Below are positions 52,141 to 61,180 of a stretch of 64,000 nucleotides of DNA, one piece after another. A program made the position numbers and the translations under genes. The first letter of the stretch is position 1. Every line of letters starts with the position of its first letter. The notes beneath the pieces were generated by a model. The model saw nothing but the letters and a program-made list of their open reading frames with translations. It had not been told where the DNA came from and searched no databases. Location of the stretch: the NCBI GenBank assembly GCA_018883545.1, contig JAHLEH010000001.1:248001-312000 (forward strand), given 5' to 3'. This DNA is from Marixanthotalea marina. GTDB lineage: Bacteria; Bacteroidota; Bacteroidia; Flavobacteriales; Flavobacteriaceae.

Positions 52141-53157
52141 TTAATCTTCTGATGAAGTAGCAGCCTTGGCTACTTTTCTAACCTTGGCTTCGAGCTCTTC
52201 CATCAGTTCGGGATTGTCTTTTATAAGAGATTTAACAGCATCTCTACCTTGCCCTAGTTTAGTGTCTTCATAACTAAACCAGGAACCACTTTTTTTAATG
52301 ATTTCGTTTTCTACGGCAATGTCTAGAATCTCACCTACTTTAGAAACACCTTCGCCGTACATAATATCAAATTCGGCAGTTTTAAACGGTGGAGCCACTT
52401 TGTTTTTCACCACTTTCACGCGGGTTTTATTTCCTGCCACAGAACCGTCGGTTTCTTTTATTTGTGTAGAGCGGCGAATATCCAATCTTACAGAAGCATA
52501 GAATTTAAGCGCATTACCACCGGTTGTGGTTTCTGGGTTACCGAACATCACACCAATTTTTTCACGCAATTGGTTAATGAAAATAACGGTACAATTGGTT
52601 TTGCTTATAGAAGCCGTTAGTTTTCTTAAGGCTTGCGACATCAAACGCGCATGCAACCCCATTTTAGAATCGCCCATCTCACCTTCAATTTCACTTTTAG
52701 GCGTTAAAGCCGCTACTGAATCGACTACTACAATATCAATAGCGCCAGAACGGATTAAATTATCAGCAATTTCTAAAGCTTGCTCACCATTATCGGGTTG
52801 CGAAATGATTAAATTGTCAATATCAACTCCCAGTTTTTTGGCATAAAACCTGTCAAACGCATGTTCGGCATCAATAAAAGCAGCAATACCGCCACTTTTT
52901 TGTGCTTCAGCAATAGCGTGTAAGGTTAAGGTTGTTTTACCAGAGGATTCCGGGCCATAAATTTCAATTACTCGTCCGCGCGGATAACCACCAACACCCA
53001 AAGCAATATCCAATCCTAAAGAACCAGAAGAAATGGCATCAACATCAACCACAGCTTGGTCGCTCATTTTCATTACGGTGCCTTTTCCGTAGGCTTTATC
53101 CAATTTATCTAATGTAAGCTTTAGCGCTTTTAATTTGGCTTCTTTTTCGTTACTCAT
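52141..53157 (-). CDS. recA: Recombinase RecA
   Basis: The 338-residue protein has [31 protein letters not shown] (Walker A at residues 68-75), [58 protein letters not shown] (L2 loop) and a C-terminal acidic tail. It performs homologous recombination and SOS co-protease function. A strong terminator follows. No LexA-like operator was identified upstream. Confidence 0.98.
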   Translation of the reverse strand: MSNEKEAKLKALKLTLDKLDKAYGKGTVMKMSDQAVVDVDAISSGSLGLDIALGVGGYPRGRVIEIYGPESSGKTTLTLHAIAEAQKSGGIAAFIDAEHAFDRFYAKKLGVDIDNLIISQPDNGEQALEIADNLIRSGAIDIVVVDSVAALTPKSEIEGEMGDSKMGLHARLMSQALRKLTASISKTNCTVIFINQLREKIGVMFGNPETTTGGNALKFYASVRLDIRRSTQIKETDGSVAGNKTRVKVVKNKVAPPFKTAEFDIMYGEGVSKVGEILDIAVENEIIKKSGSWFSYEDTKLGQGRDAVKSLIKDNPELMEELEAKVRKVAKAATSSED

Positions 53158-53289
53158 TTTAAATTTCTGTGAAGTTTTGCTTGCTAAAATACTATATCTT
53201 TTATCATCTTACAATTTTCTCACGCAACCTTTATGAACAATTTGTATCTAGTATATAAAGTGGGGAAATTTTTGCTATGAAAAGACACC

Positions 53290-53460
53290 ATAATTGAATT
53301 TTAATTATCGCTTTTGGCATTTCATATACTATGAGGTTTGATGGTATATGTTGGCCTTTTCAAGACTAACTCATGTTTAGCAACTTTATGAAAAAGTAAA
53401 ATATCAAAAATTGGTTGGTTAGTCTATGAAGCACTTTGTTTTTGCAAAGTGCTTTTTTTA
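53290..53460 (+). ncRNA. Candidate structured small RNA ending in an orphan terminator
   Basis: This non-coding stretch upstream of trhO holds several complementary pairs: ATAATT/AATTAT (53290-53308); GGC plus CATATAC with GTATATG plus GCC (53316-53356, 7 and 3 bp); and AGACTAAC/GTTAGTCT (53363-53425, 8 bp). They are followed by a strong terminator at 53429-53459. No gene on the plus strand lies upstream that this terminator could serve, because recA faces away. Only tiny ORFs (up to 15 codons) occur. No match to tmRNA, SRP RNA or RNase P cores was seen. The 5' end is unknown. Confidence 0.3.
53429..53459 (+). terminator. Intrinsic terminator without an obvious upstream gene
   Basis: AAGCACTTTG at 53429-53438 and CAAAGTGCTT at 53445-53454 pair over 10 bp with a six-base loop and are followed by a run of T residues to 53459. 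It lies 12 bp before the trhO -33 element. Confidence 0.8.
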
Positions 53461-53470
53461 TGCCTTAAAT

Positions 53471-53500
53471 TTTGGATGCCTCCTAAATTGTGTACTTTTG
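53471..53500 (+). promoter_or_regulatory. Promoter of trhO
   Basis: TTTG at 53471-53474 and TACTTTTG at 53493-53500 are separated by 18 bp, close to the Bacteroidota -33/-7 consensus (TTTG-N19-TAnnTTTG). The ATG is 43 bp downstream. Confidence 0.65.
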
Positions 53501-53542
53501 TGCTTTAAAATAATTTCTTAACCCTTAAAACATTAGTATAGC

Positions 53543-54616
53543 ATGCAACTGTACAATAAATTAAGCGCAAAAGAAAGGGCTGAATTAATCGATAAAGCAG
53601 GAAAAAATCGATTAACACTTTCTTTTTACCAATACGCCAAAATTGGCAATCCGCAACTTTTACGAGATCATTTGTTTATCACTTGGAACGGTATGGACGT
53701 TCTGGGCAGAATTTATGTGGCCAACGAGGGCGTAAATGCCCAATTATCGTTGCCAGCCGATAGATTCAATGAATTTAAAGCACACCTGGATAGCATCGAT
53801 TTTTTAAATGGTATTCGTTTGAATGTTGCCGTAGAGCAGGACAATAAATCATTTTTAAAGCTGAAAGTAAAAGTGCGCGATAAAATCGTGGCCGATGGCT
53901 TAAACGACGACACGTTTGATGTGACCAATAAAGGCGTTCACGTAAATGCGGAAACCTTCAATCAACTTATAGAAGATGAAAAAACTGTTTTGGTCGACAT
54001 GCGTAACCATTATGAAAGTGAAATAGGGCATTTTAAAAACGCCATTACGCCCGATGTAGATACATTTCGCGAATCGTTGGATATTATTGAAGCCGATTTA
54101 AAAGACCACAAAGAAGACAAAAACTTGGTCATGTATTGTACCGGTGGTATTCGTTGCGAAAAAGCTAGTGCCTATTTTAAACACAAAGGGTTTAAAAATG
54201 TGTATCAGTTGGAAGGCGGTATTATAGAATACACCAGACAGGTTAAAGATAAAAAATTGGAGAACAAATATTTGGGCCAGAATTTTGTGTTCGACGATCG
54301 AAGGGCAGAGCGCATCAGTGACGATGTAATTGCTTGTTGCCATCAATGTGGCGAGCCTTACGATGTGCACACCAACTGTGCCAACGAAGCCTGCCATTTG
54401 TTGTTTATTCAATGTCCAAAATGTAAAGAGGAAATGGAAAACTGTTGTTCAGCCACCTGTCAGGAAATCATCCATTTGCCTTATGAAGAGCAAAAAGCCC
54501 TCAGAAAAGGGCAAGGAAACAGTAACGACATCTTTAAAAAGGGGCGTGCAGACCACCTTCCTTATAAAAAGGATTTAAGGAATATTTTTGAGGTTTTACA
54601 GAAAAAGAACGTGTAA
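53543..54616 (+). CDS. trhO: tRNA uridine(34) hydroxylase (rhodanese-type TrhO)
   Basis: The 357-residue protein has the N-terminal acylphosphatase-like part (LSFYQYAKIGNPQLLRDHLFITWNGMDVLGRIYVANEGVNAQLS), a rhodanese domain (VDMRNHYESEIGHFKNAITP), and the catalytic loop YCTGGIRCEKASAYF with Cys199. A Cys-rich C-terminus follows (CCHQCGEP, NCANEACH, QCPKCKEEMENCCSATC), probably binding metal. TrhO hydroxylates U34 of tRNA with oxygen. A promoter is in front and a long hairpin follows. Confidence 0.95.
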   Translation: MQLYNKLSAKERAELIDKAGKNRLTLSFYQYAKIGNPQLLRDHLFITWNGMDVLGRIYVANEGVNAQLSLPADRFNEFKAHLDSIDFLNGIRLNVAVEQDNKSFLKLKVKVRDKIVADGLNDDTFDVTNKGVHVNAETFNQLIEDEKTVLVDMRNHYESEIGHFKNAITPDVDTFRESLDIIEADLKDHKEDKNLVMYCTGGIRCEKASAYFKHKGFKNVYQLEGGIIEYTRQVKDKKLENKYLGQNFVFDDRRAERISDDVIACCHQCGEPYDVHTNCANEACHLLFIQCPKCKEEMENCCSATCQEIIHLPYEEQKALRKGQGNSNDIFKKGRADHLPYKKDLRNIFEVLQKKNV

Positions 54617-54631
54617 ATTTTACATAAAACT

Positions 54632-54694
54632 AAAAAGCCTCATTATTTTTAAGTCTTTAGAATAATCTTATATTTACATCGAGAAGGCTTTTTT
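54632..54694 (+). terminator. Probable terminator of trhO
   Basis: AAAAAGCCT at 54632-54640 and AGGCTTTTT at 54685-54693 pair over 9 bp around a 44-base region with its own ATTAT/ATAAT pairing, followed by T residues. A second perfect hairpin (TTTTGAAAC/GTTTCAAAA) lies at 54691-54711. Confidence 0.55.
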
Positions 54695-54726
54695 GAAACT
54701 CGGTTTCAAAATTTCCTTTTTAAATT

Positions 54727-54750
54727 GTCATTCCCGCGAATGCGGGAAGC
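54727..54750. repeat. Dispersed TCATTCCCGC-type palindrome
   Basis: TTCCCGC and GCGGGAA at 54731-54737 and 54742-54748 form a 7-bp stem with a GAAT loop. It is related to the palindromes at 21131 and 47653 and lies between trhO and ricT. Confidence 0.65.
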
Positions 54751-54814
54751 TAAAAAGATTTGCGAACCTTCATTCGTAATAATTTAATTATTAACGAATT
54801 CAATATATATAAAT

Positions 54815-56005
54815 ATGGCTTGTAACAGTTGTTCAACTGGAAAAGACGGACAGCCTAAAGGATGTAAAAATAATGGCACTTGCGGAACAGATAGCTGTAA
54901 TAAGCTTACTGTTTTTGATTGGCTTGCCAATATGTCGCTTCCCAATGGAGAAGAACCCTTTAATTGGGTTGAGGTACGTTTTAAGAACGGAAGAAAAGAT
55001 TATTATAAAAACACAGAAAATTTAACGCTAAGTATCGGCGATATTGTGGCTACGCAAGCACAGGCTGGCCACGATATTGGTATGGTTACCCTAACGGGTG
55101 AATTGGTACGTGTTCAAATGAAGCGTAAAGAGGTTTCCGAAAACCCGGAAGAGGTTTTAAAAATATACAGAAAGGCTACCCAAAGAGATATAGATATTTG
55201 GCAAGAAGCACGCGATAGGGAAGAACCTATGAAGGTAAAAGCCCGTCAATTCGCCATTGATCTTAATCTGGAAATGAAAATTTCGGATATCGAGTTTCAG
55301 GGCGATGCCAGTAAAGCGACGTTTTATTATACGGCCGAAGGGCGTGTGGATTTTAGGGAACTTATAAAAGTATTTGCCCGCGAATTCAGAACCCGTATTG
55401 AAATGAAACAGGTTGGGTTCCGTCAGGAAGCTTCAAGACTTGGTGGTATTGGTTCCTGTGGTAGGGAATTGTGTTGTTCTACCTGGTTAACCGATTTCCG
55501 TTCGGTAAGTACTTCGGCGGCAAGATACCAGCAATTGTCATTAAACCCGCAAAAATTGGCGGGGCAATGTGGTAAACTGAAGTGTTGCTTGAATTATGAA
55601 TTGGACACGTATTTAGATGCCTTAAAAGGGTTTCCAAAAACAGACATAAAGTTAAAAACTGAAAAAGGGATCGCCGTTTGCCAAAAAACGGATATTTTCA
55701 AAGGGCATATGTGGTATGCTTATGAAGGCGAATGGATGAATTGGCACAAAATAACAGCCGAGCAAGCCAATGAAATCATCGCACTAAACAAAAAAGACCA
55801 AACTGTTCAAAGCCTGGAAGAATATGCCTTAGAACTTACAGAAGATACTAAAACAGATTTTGGAAACGTTGTAGGTCAAGATAGTTTAACACGTTTCGAT
55901 AGTCCAAAATCCAATAGGAAACGTAAAAACAATAGAAGGAAAAATAACAAGAGGTCTAAAAACAACAATAGAAAAAAGCAAGGAAGTAAAAATGTTTCGA
56001 AGTAA
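54815..56005 (+). CDS. ricT: RicT-like PSP1-domain protein
   Basis: The 396-residue protein begins with a Cys-rich segment (MACNSCSTGKDGQPKGCKNN and CGTDSC) and then contains a PSP1 core: FKNGRKDYYKN, ATQRDIDIWQEARDREEPMKVKARQFAIDLNLEMKISDIEFQGDASKATFYYTAEGRVDFRELIKVFAREFRTRIEM, and RLGGIGSCGRELCCSTW with GQCGKLKCCLNYE. The paired Cys motifs fit the iron-sulfur RicT family, known from Bacillus as part of a phosphorelay/RNA-processing complex. The C-terminal tail is Lys/Arg/Asn-rich. It overlaps gldH by 14 bp. Confidence 0.88.
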   Translation: MACNSCSTGKDGQPKGCKNNGTCGTDSCNKLTVFDWLANMSLPNGEEPFNWVEVRFKNGRKDYYKNTENLTLSIGDIVATQAQAGHDIGMVTLTGELVRVQMKRKEVSENPEEVLKIYRKATQRDIDIWQEARDREEPMKVKARQFAIDLNLEMKISDIEFQGDASKATFYYTAEGRVDFRELIKVFAREFRTRIEMKQVGFRQEASRLGGIGSCGRELCCSTWLTDFRSVSTSAARYQQLSLNPQKLAGQCGKLKCCLNYELDTYLDALKGFPKTDIKLKTEKGIAVCQKTDIFKGHMWYAYEGEWMNWHKITAEQANEIIALNKKDQTVQSLEEYALELTEDTKTDFGNVVGQDSLTRFDSPKSNRKRKNNRRKNNKRSKNNNRKKQGSKNVSK

Positions 56006-56492
56006 TAGAGTTTTATTTGCTTTAATTTTTTCTGTTTTGCTTGGAGTCTCTTGCGACTCGAATCGCGTTTACGACGAATATAAATCGTTGCCCAATGCTT
56101 GGCATAAAGATTCCATAGTAAATTTTAAAGTAAACCCTCCCGATTCGATAAACCCTTACAACCTGTTTGTTAATTTAAGAAATACCAGTGAGTACAAGTA
56201 TAGCAATCTGTTTTTAATTGTAGAGATGGCATTTCCCCATGGTAAAACAATAACAGATACCTTAGAGTATAGAATGGCCGATCCAACAGGTAAGTTTTTG
56301 GGAACGGGTTTAACAGATGTAAAGGAGAACAAGCTTTGGTATAAAGAAGGCGTTGTATTTAATGAAGAGGGTACTTATACAGTAAGCATTCAACAGGCCA
56401 TGCGGGAAAACGGTAAAGTAAATGGCGTTGTAGATTTAAAAGGCATAACCGATGTTGGTTTTAGAGTTGAAAAAGTTAATAATAAAGAATAA
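55992..56492 (+). CDS. gldH: Gliding motility lipoprotein GldH
   Basis: The 166-residue protein has a lipoprotein signal ending LLGVSC (Cys21). The mature part (YDEYKSLPNAWHKDSIVNFKVNPPDSINPYNLFVNLRNTSEYKYSNLFLIVEMAFPHGKTITDTLEYRMADPTGKFLG and VGFRVEKV) matches GldH. In Flavobacterium johnsoniae GldH is required for gliding and type IX secretion. The order ricT-gldH-PBP1a is conserved in flavobacteria as I recall. Confidence 0.92.
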   Translation: MFRSNRVLFALIFSVLLGVSCDSNRVYDEYKSLPNAWHKDSIVNFKVNPPDSINPYNLFVNLRNTSEYKYSNLFLIVEMAFPHGKTITDTLEYRMADPTGKFLGTGLTDVKENKLWYKEGVVFNEEGTYTVSIQQAMRENGKVNGVVDLKGITDVGFRVEKVNNKE

Positions 56493-56499
56493 CCAAATT

Positions 56500-56580
56500 G
56501 TCACATCGAGTGGTTTCGTGTCACACTGAGCGCTCCCGATAGCTATCGGAGCGAAGTGCAGCGAAATAGAATCGAGATGT
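56500..56580. repeat. Composite dispersed repeat between gldH and the PBP gene
   Basis: This 81-bp stretch begins GTCACATCGAG, continues GTGTCACACTGAGCGCTC, has a near-perfect palindrome (56531-56552, GCTCCCGATAG facing CTATCGGAGC) and ends AATAGAATCGAGATG. It combines two copies of the TGAGC/TCGA-type repeat seen at 35936 and 38020. It would form a long hairpin in the gldH-PBP mRNA. Confidence 0.65.
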
Positions 56581-56596
56581 ATTAAACCTATTATAC

Positions 56597-58936
56597 ATGG
56601 CAAAAAAAAGTAAAGAAACAGCAACCCAAGATTTCTCCAAATACATTCGTTGGTTTTGGTGGTTGTTTACAGGAGGTATCCTTTTTGTAATCCTCATTTT
56701 TTTATTGGCTTCTTGGGGCGTGTTTGGTGAAATGCCAGACCATACTGTTTTAGAGAACCCCAAAACAAATCTTGCTACCGAGATTATTTCTTCTGATGGC
56801 AAAACCCTTGGTAAATTTTATTTTGATGATAATAGAACACCAGTAAGTTATGATGATTTACCAGAGCATATGGTAAACGCATTGATTGCTACCGAAGATG
56901 CTCGTTATCATGAGCATTCAGGGATTGACGCTATTGGGACATTGAGGGCTGCCGTTTTTTTAGGAAGTAAAGGTGGAGCCAGTACCATTTCACAACAGTT
57001 AGCCAAAAAATTGTTTCATGGGGAAGGTGCAACAAATTTGATTGAACGCATTCTTCAAAAAGCCAAAGAATGGATTATTGCTACGCGTTTGGAACGACAG
57101 TATACCAAAGAAGAAATTATCGCACAGTATTTTAATATTTACGATTTTTTAAATAATGGTGATGGTATACGAAGTGCAGCTCGTATTTATTTTGGTAAAG
57201 AGCCGATGGAATTAAGTATTAAGGAATCTGCCATGTTGGTAGGAATGTTTCAAAATTCATCTTATTTCAACCCTAGAGTACGACCAGAAGAAACAAGGAC
57301 TAGAAGGAATGTAGTTTTATCTCAAATGGTAAAATATGGGTACTTAGATAAAAAGGTAAAGGATTCACTTCAAAAAACAGAATTAGACTTAAACTATACG
57401 CCAGAGTCACACCGAGAGGGAATAGCAACCTATTTTAGAACCTATTTACAAGGTTTTATGAAAGATTGGATAAAAAACAACCCGAAGCCAGATGGTTCCA
57501 AATGGAGTTTATATAACGATGGTTTAAAGGTGTACACTACGATAGATTCACGGATGCAAAAGCATGCCGAAGAAGCCGTTAACCAACATATGCCTAAACT
57601 GCAAGCAGAATTTTTTAATCAAAACACGCCACAACGGAATCCAACAGCGCCTTTTTTGGATTTAACCAAAGGAGCTATAGATACTTTGTTAAGAAAAACT
57701 ATGAGGAATTCTGAGCGTAGGCGTCACATGAAATACGATTTAAAAAAATCTGATGAAGAAATAGAAAAGTCTTTTTATGAGCCGACAGCAATGACTGTTT
57801 TTGAATGGAAAGATGGGGTAGCTTCAGAAAAAGATACTATTATGAAACCTATAGATTCCATTCGTTACTATAAATCGTTTTTACGTGCGGGTATGATGTC
57901 TATGGATCCCCAAACAGGCCATGTAAAAGCTTGGGTTGGTGGTGTAAATTATAGACATTTCCAATACGATATGGTAAAGCAAGGAAAACGCCAAGTAGGG
58001 TCTACTTTTAAACCGTTTGTGTATTCAACGGCCATAGATCAATTGCATGCATCGCCTTGTGATGTGTATCCAGATACGCCTTTCTGTATTGAAAAAGGCA
58101 AATACGGAAATGTAGAAGATTGGTGTCCACAAAACTCTGGTGGCGACGGCGATTATGGAGGGACAATGACTTTAAAAAATGCTTTGGCAAATTCTGTAAA
58201 TACCGTTACAGCAAGGTTAATGGATCAAGTAGGGCCGCAACCGGTTGTAGACATGGTAAAAAAGTTAGGTGTTGAATCTAATATTCCTGCTGTACCTTCC
58301 ATTGCTTTGGGAACAGCAGATTTGAGCGTTTACGAGATGGTAGGAGCCTATGCGGCGTTTGCAAATCAAGGTGTTTATACAAAACCCGTTATGGTTACCA
58401 GTATTGAAGATAAAAACGGTACCATATTATACCAATTTAAGCCAGAAACGCGTGATGTTTTAAGTGCCGAAGCTGCTTATGTAACGGTAAAACTTATGGA
58501 AGGAGTAACCGAAGGAGGGTCTGGAACCAGACTAAGGCATAGTTGGGCGGTTAATAATCAAGTTTATAAAGAAGTTATAACAGGCTATCCTTATGAGTTT
58601 ACAAACCCCATTGCTGGTAAAACAGGAACCACGCAAAACCAGAGTGATGGTTGGTTTATGGGTATGGTGCCTAACTTGGTGACAGGTGTATGGGTTGGCG
58701 GCGAAGAAAGGTCAGTACATTTTAAAAGGATTGACTACGGTCAAGGAGCGACAATGGCATTGCCTATTTGGGGGCTTTATATGAAAAGCTGTTATGCCGA
58801 TGATGAATTGGATGTTTCTAAAGATGAATTTGAAGCGCCAGAAGACTTATCCATTAGGGTTGATTGTTCTAATAATGCTTCAGAGATAGATAGGAATGAA
58901 GATGATTTAAATGATGGCGCTGACGATTTATTTTAA
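56597..58936 (+). CDS. Class A penicillin-binding protein (PBP1a type)
   Basis: The 779-residue protein has an N-terminal membrane helix (WWLFTGGILFVILIFLLASW). The GT51 transglycosylase domain has ATEDARYHEHSGID, GGASTISQQLAKKLFHGE and RILQKAKEWIIATRLERQYTKEEIIAQYFN. The transpeptidase domain has the SxxK motif GSTFKPF, a SVN motif and GKTGTTQNQSDGWF. It polymerises and cross-links peptidoglycan. The C-terminal tail is acidic. A bidirectional terminator follows. Confidence 0.95.
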   Translation: MAKKSKETATQDFSKYIRWFWWLFTGGILFVILIFLLASWGVFGEMPDHTVLENPKTNLATEIISSDGKTLGKFYFDDNRTPVSYDDLPEHMVNALIATEDARYHEHSGIDAIGTLRAAVFLGSKGGASTISQQLAKKLFHGEGATNLIERILQKAKEWIIATRLERQYTKEEIIAQYFNIYDFLNNGDGIRSAARIYFGKEPMELSIKESAMLVGMFQNSSYFNPRVRPEETRTRRNVVLSQMVKYGYLDKKVKDSLQKTELDLNYTPESHREGIATYFRTYLQGFMKDWIKNNPKPDGSKWSLYNDGLKVYTTIDSRMQKHAEEAVNQHMPKLQAEFFNQNTPQRNPTAPFLDLTKGAIDTLLRKTMRNSERRRHMKYDLKKSDEEIEKSFYEPTAMTVFEWKDGVASEKDTIMKPIDSIRYYKSFLRAGMMSMDPQTGHVKAWVGGVNYRHFQYDMVKQGKRQVGSTFKPFVYSTAIDQLHASPCDVYPDTPFCIEKGKYGNVEDWCPQNSGGDGDYGGTMTLKNALANSVNTVTARLMDQVGPQPVVDMVKKLGVESNIPAVPSIALGTADLSVYEMVGAYAAFANQGVYTKPVMVTSIEDKNGTILYQFKPETRDVLSAEAAYVTVKLMEGVTEGGSGTRLRHSWAVNNQVYKEVITGYPYEFTNPIAGKTGTTQNQSDGWFMGMVPNLVTGVWVGGEERSVHFKRIDYGQGATMALPIWGLYMKSCYADDELDVSKDEFEAPEDLSIRVDCSNNASEIDRNEDDLNDGADDLF

Positions 58937-58957
58937 TTTTTAAATTGATAAAAAATT

Positions 58958-58986
58958 AAAGCCATTCTGAAAAGGAATGGCTTTTT
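58958..58986 (+). terminator. Terminator between the PBP and acetoacetate-CoA ligase genes
   Basis: AAAGCCATTC at 58958-58967 and GAATGGCTTT at 58975-58984 form a 10-bp stem with a seven-base loop and T residues after it. The A-run on the left makes it usable in both directions for the convergent genes. Confidence 0.8.
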
Positions 58987-58989
58987 CAT

Positions 58990-60957
58990 TTAAGTAATGT
59001 TTTTAGCAAAGGCAATAAAAAAGTCCACCGATTCAGGATTTCGCATAGCATCGAAATTAATGGATTTTTCAATGGGCATGCCCAGCAGTATTTTTTTGAT
59101 TGGCGCTTCCATTTTTTTACCACTAATGGTATAAGGGATGTCTGGAACACTAATAATGTCGTCTGGTACGTGTCGCGGCGAATATTCTTTTTTTAATTGA
59201 TTGTTAATCTCGGATTTAATGGAATCGTTTAATGTTTTACCTGCTTTCATTTTAACAAACAGCGGCATATAATGTTTACCTTCATTCAGTTCAAGATTAA
59301 CAATCAACGAATCTTCTATGGCTTTAATTTTATTAATAGCCCTGTAAATTTCAGCCGTACCTATTCTAATACCATGACGGTTTAGTGTCGCATCCGATCG
59401 GCCATAAATAACCAGTCCATGCGTTTGGGAATTAATCTTGATGAAATCACCATGTCGCCATTTTTCGGGATAATGTTCAAAATAACTGGCTTTGTATCTT
59501 TTATTGTCAGTATCATTCCAAAAGTAAATGGGCATGCAAGGCATGGGTTTGTCGATTACCATTTCACCAAGTTCATCTTCAACAGGAATGCCTGCATCAT
59601 TATAGGCGAATAAAGAGGCACCCAAAGTTCGGCATTGAATTTCACCAGAATAAACATTATACTCAGGACAACCACCTACAAAAGCCGTGCACATGTCGGT
59701 GCCACCAGCAATAGAACATAACCAAATATCTTCTTTAATGGCATTGTAAACATACCGAAAAGCTTCAGGAGGTAACGGAGCTCCTGTAGAACCAATTGAA
59801 CGTAGTGTAGAGAGATTATAAGCTGTATTTGGTGTTATGCTTTTCTTCATACTAGCCACCAAAAAAGGCGCACTGGTACCAAAATGTGTTATGCCCACTT
59901 TTTCCGAAAACTGCCAAAGGGCATTAAAATTGGGGTAAGTAGGGCTACCATCGTAAAGCACAATACAAGCGCCCATTAGTAAGGCCGATTGCACAAAATT
60001 CCACATCATCCAACCTGTTGTAGAAAACCAAAAATAGTTTTCATCTTGATGCACGTCGTTATGAAAGGCCATATATTTTAGGTGTTCCAACAGAATACCT
60101 CCATGAGAATGCACAATAGGTTTTGGCAATCCAGTCGTTCCAGATGAATACAACACCCAAATAGGATCGTTAAAATCAACAGGTTCAAAAGTAAGTTCAG
60201 AAGCGGGGTTTTCCCAAATGGCATTGATATTTACAAAGTCGTTTGGAAAGCTGTCTGCAGCATTTTCATTTAGGTAAGGTAGCACAATAACTTTTTCCAA
60301 AGAAGGTAAAGCCGAGACAATATTTTTTACAACTTCAACTTTATCAAATGATTTGCCGTTATAGTAATAACCATCTACTGCAATAATAGCTTTAGGTTTA
60401 ATTTGTGAAAAGCGGTCTACAACACTATCAACACCAAAATCGGGTGATGTACTGGACCAAATGGCTCCAATAGAATTAACGGCCAAAAAACAAATAGTAG
60501 CTTCAGGAACATTGGGCAAAAAGGCAACCACACGATCACCTTTGGTAACACCAAGTGATTTTAAATATGATGCCATGGCAGCTACTTTATGTTTGAGTTC
60601 TTTCCAAGGCATGTATTTAACAGCTCCCGATTCATCTCCAAAAATAATGGCTGTTTTGTCTGCTTCGTAATTTCTAAAAATATGCTCGGCATAATTTAGA
60701 GTAGCGCCTTCAAACCATTTTGCCCCAGGCATGTTATGGGATGACAATACTTTTTGGTAAGGTGTATGGAAAATGACATCAAAATAATTACAAATACTCT
60801 CCCAAAAATCCTCAATATGGTCTATAGACCATTGCCATAATTCATTATAAGAGTTAAATTCCAGTTGATGGTTTTCTTTAAGCCAATGTCTATAATGTGA
60901 TAAATGACTGGACTGTTTAAAAGTTTCAGAAGGTTTCCAAAGAGGTATTGCATTCAT
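58990..60957 (-). CDS. Acetoacetate-CoA ligase
   Basis: The 655-residue adenylate-forming enzyme starts MNAIPLWKPSETFKQSSHLSHYRHWL and has YFDVIFHTPYQKVLSSHNMPGAKWFEGATLNYAEHIFR, WVLYSSGTTGLPKPIVHSHGG (P-loop), GGTDMCTAFVGGCP and YGRSDATLNRHGIRIGTAEIY, the pattern of acetoacetyl-CoA synthetase rather than acetyl-CoA synthetase. The C-terminal SGKKMEAPIKKIL lysine region fits the acyl-AMP-forming site. It activates acetoacetate to CoA for lipid or ketone use. Confidence 0.93.
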   Translation of the reverse strand: MNAIPLWKPSETFKQSSHLSHYRHWLKENHQLEFNSYNELWQWSIDHIEDFWESICNYFDVIFHTPYQKVLSSHNMPGAKWFEGATLNYAEHIFRNYEADKTAIIFGDESGAVKYMPWKELKHKVAAMASYLKSLGVTKGDRVVAFLPNVPEATICFLAVNSIGAIWSSTSPDFGVDSVVDRFSQIKPKAIIAVDGYYYNGKSFDKVEVVKNIVSALPSLEKVIVLPYLNENAADSFPNDFVNINAIWENPASELTFEPVDFNDPIWVLYSSGTTGLPKPIVHSHGGILLEHLKYMAFHNDVHQDENYFWFSTTGWMMWNFVQSALLMGACIVLYDGSPTYPNFNALWQFSEKVGITHFGTSAPFLVASMKKSITPNTAYNLSTLRSIGSTGAPLPPEAFRYVYNAIKEDIWLCSIAGGTDMCTAFVGGCPEYNVYSGEIQCRTLGASLFAYNDAGIPVEDELGEMVIDKPMPCMPIYFWNDTDNKRYKASYFEHYPEKWRHGDFIKINSQTHGLVIYGRSDATLNRHGIRIGTAEIYRAINKIKAIEDSLIVNLELNEGKHYMPLFVKMKAGKTLNDSIKSEINNQLKKEYSPRHVPDDIISVPDIPYTISGKKMEAPIKKILLGMPIEKSINFDAMRNPESVDFFIAFAKNIT

Positions 60958-61180
60958 AACATAAATATACGCATTTAGAAGGGTATAAAAGGAGAGTCTG
61001 AAATAAATTAATTTGAGGGTGACAGGTGAAAATCGATGAATAACTTAAAATTTTGTGCATTTCATCGATTTTATATGTTTTTTATCTATGAATTAAAAAT
61101 TAATTTCACATATTAGCAGTCCCTAAATAAACCAAGATTAATTTATAGATTTCCCCAAATCTACTTTAAACTTAAGACGT

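Noticed and set aside
53221..53400. Small plus-strand ORFs upstream of trhO (12-15 codons)
   Set aside because: They are too short, lack start context and have no recognisable features; RNA folding explains the region better.
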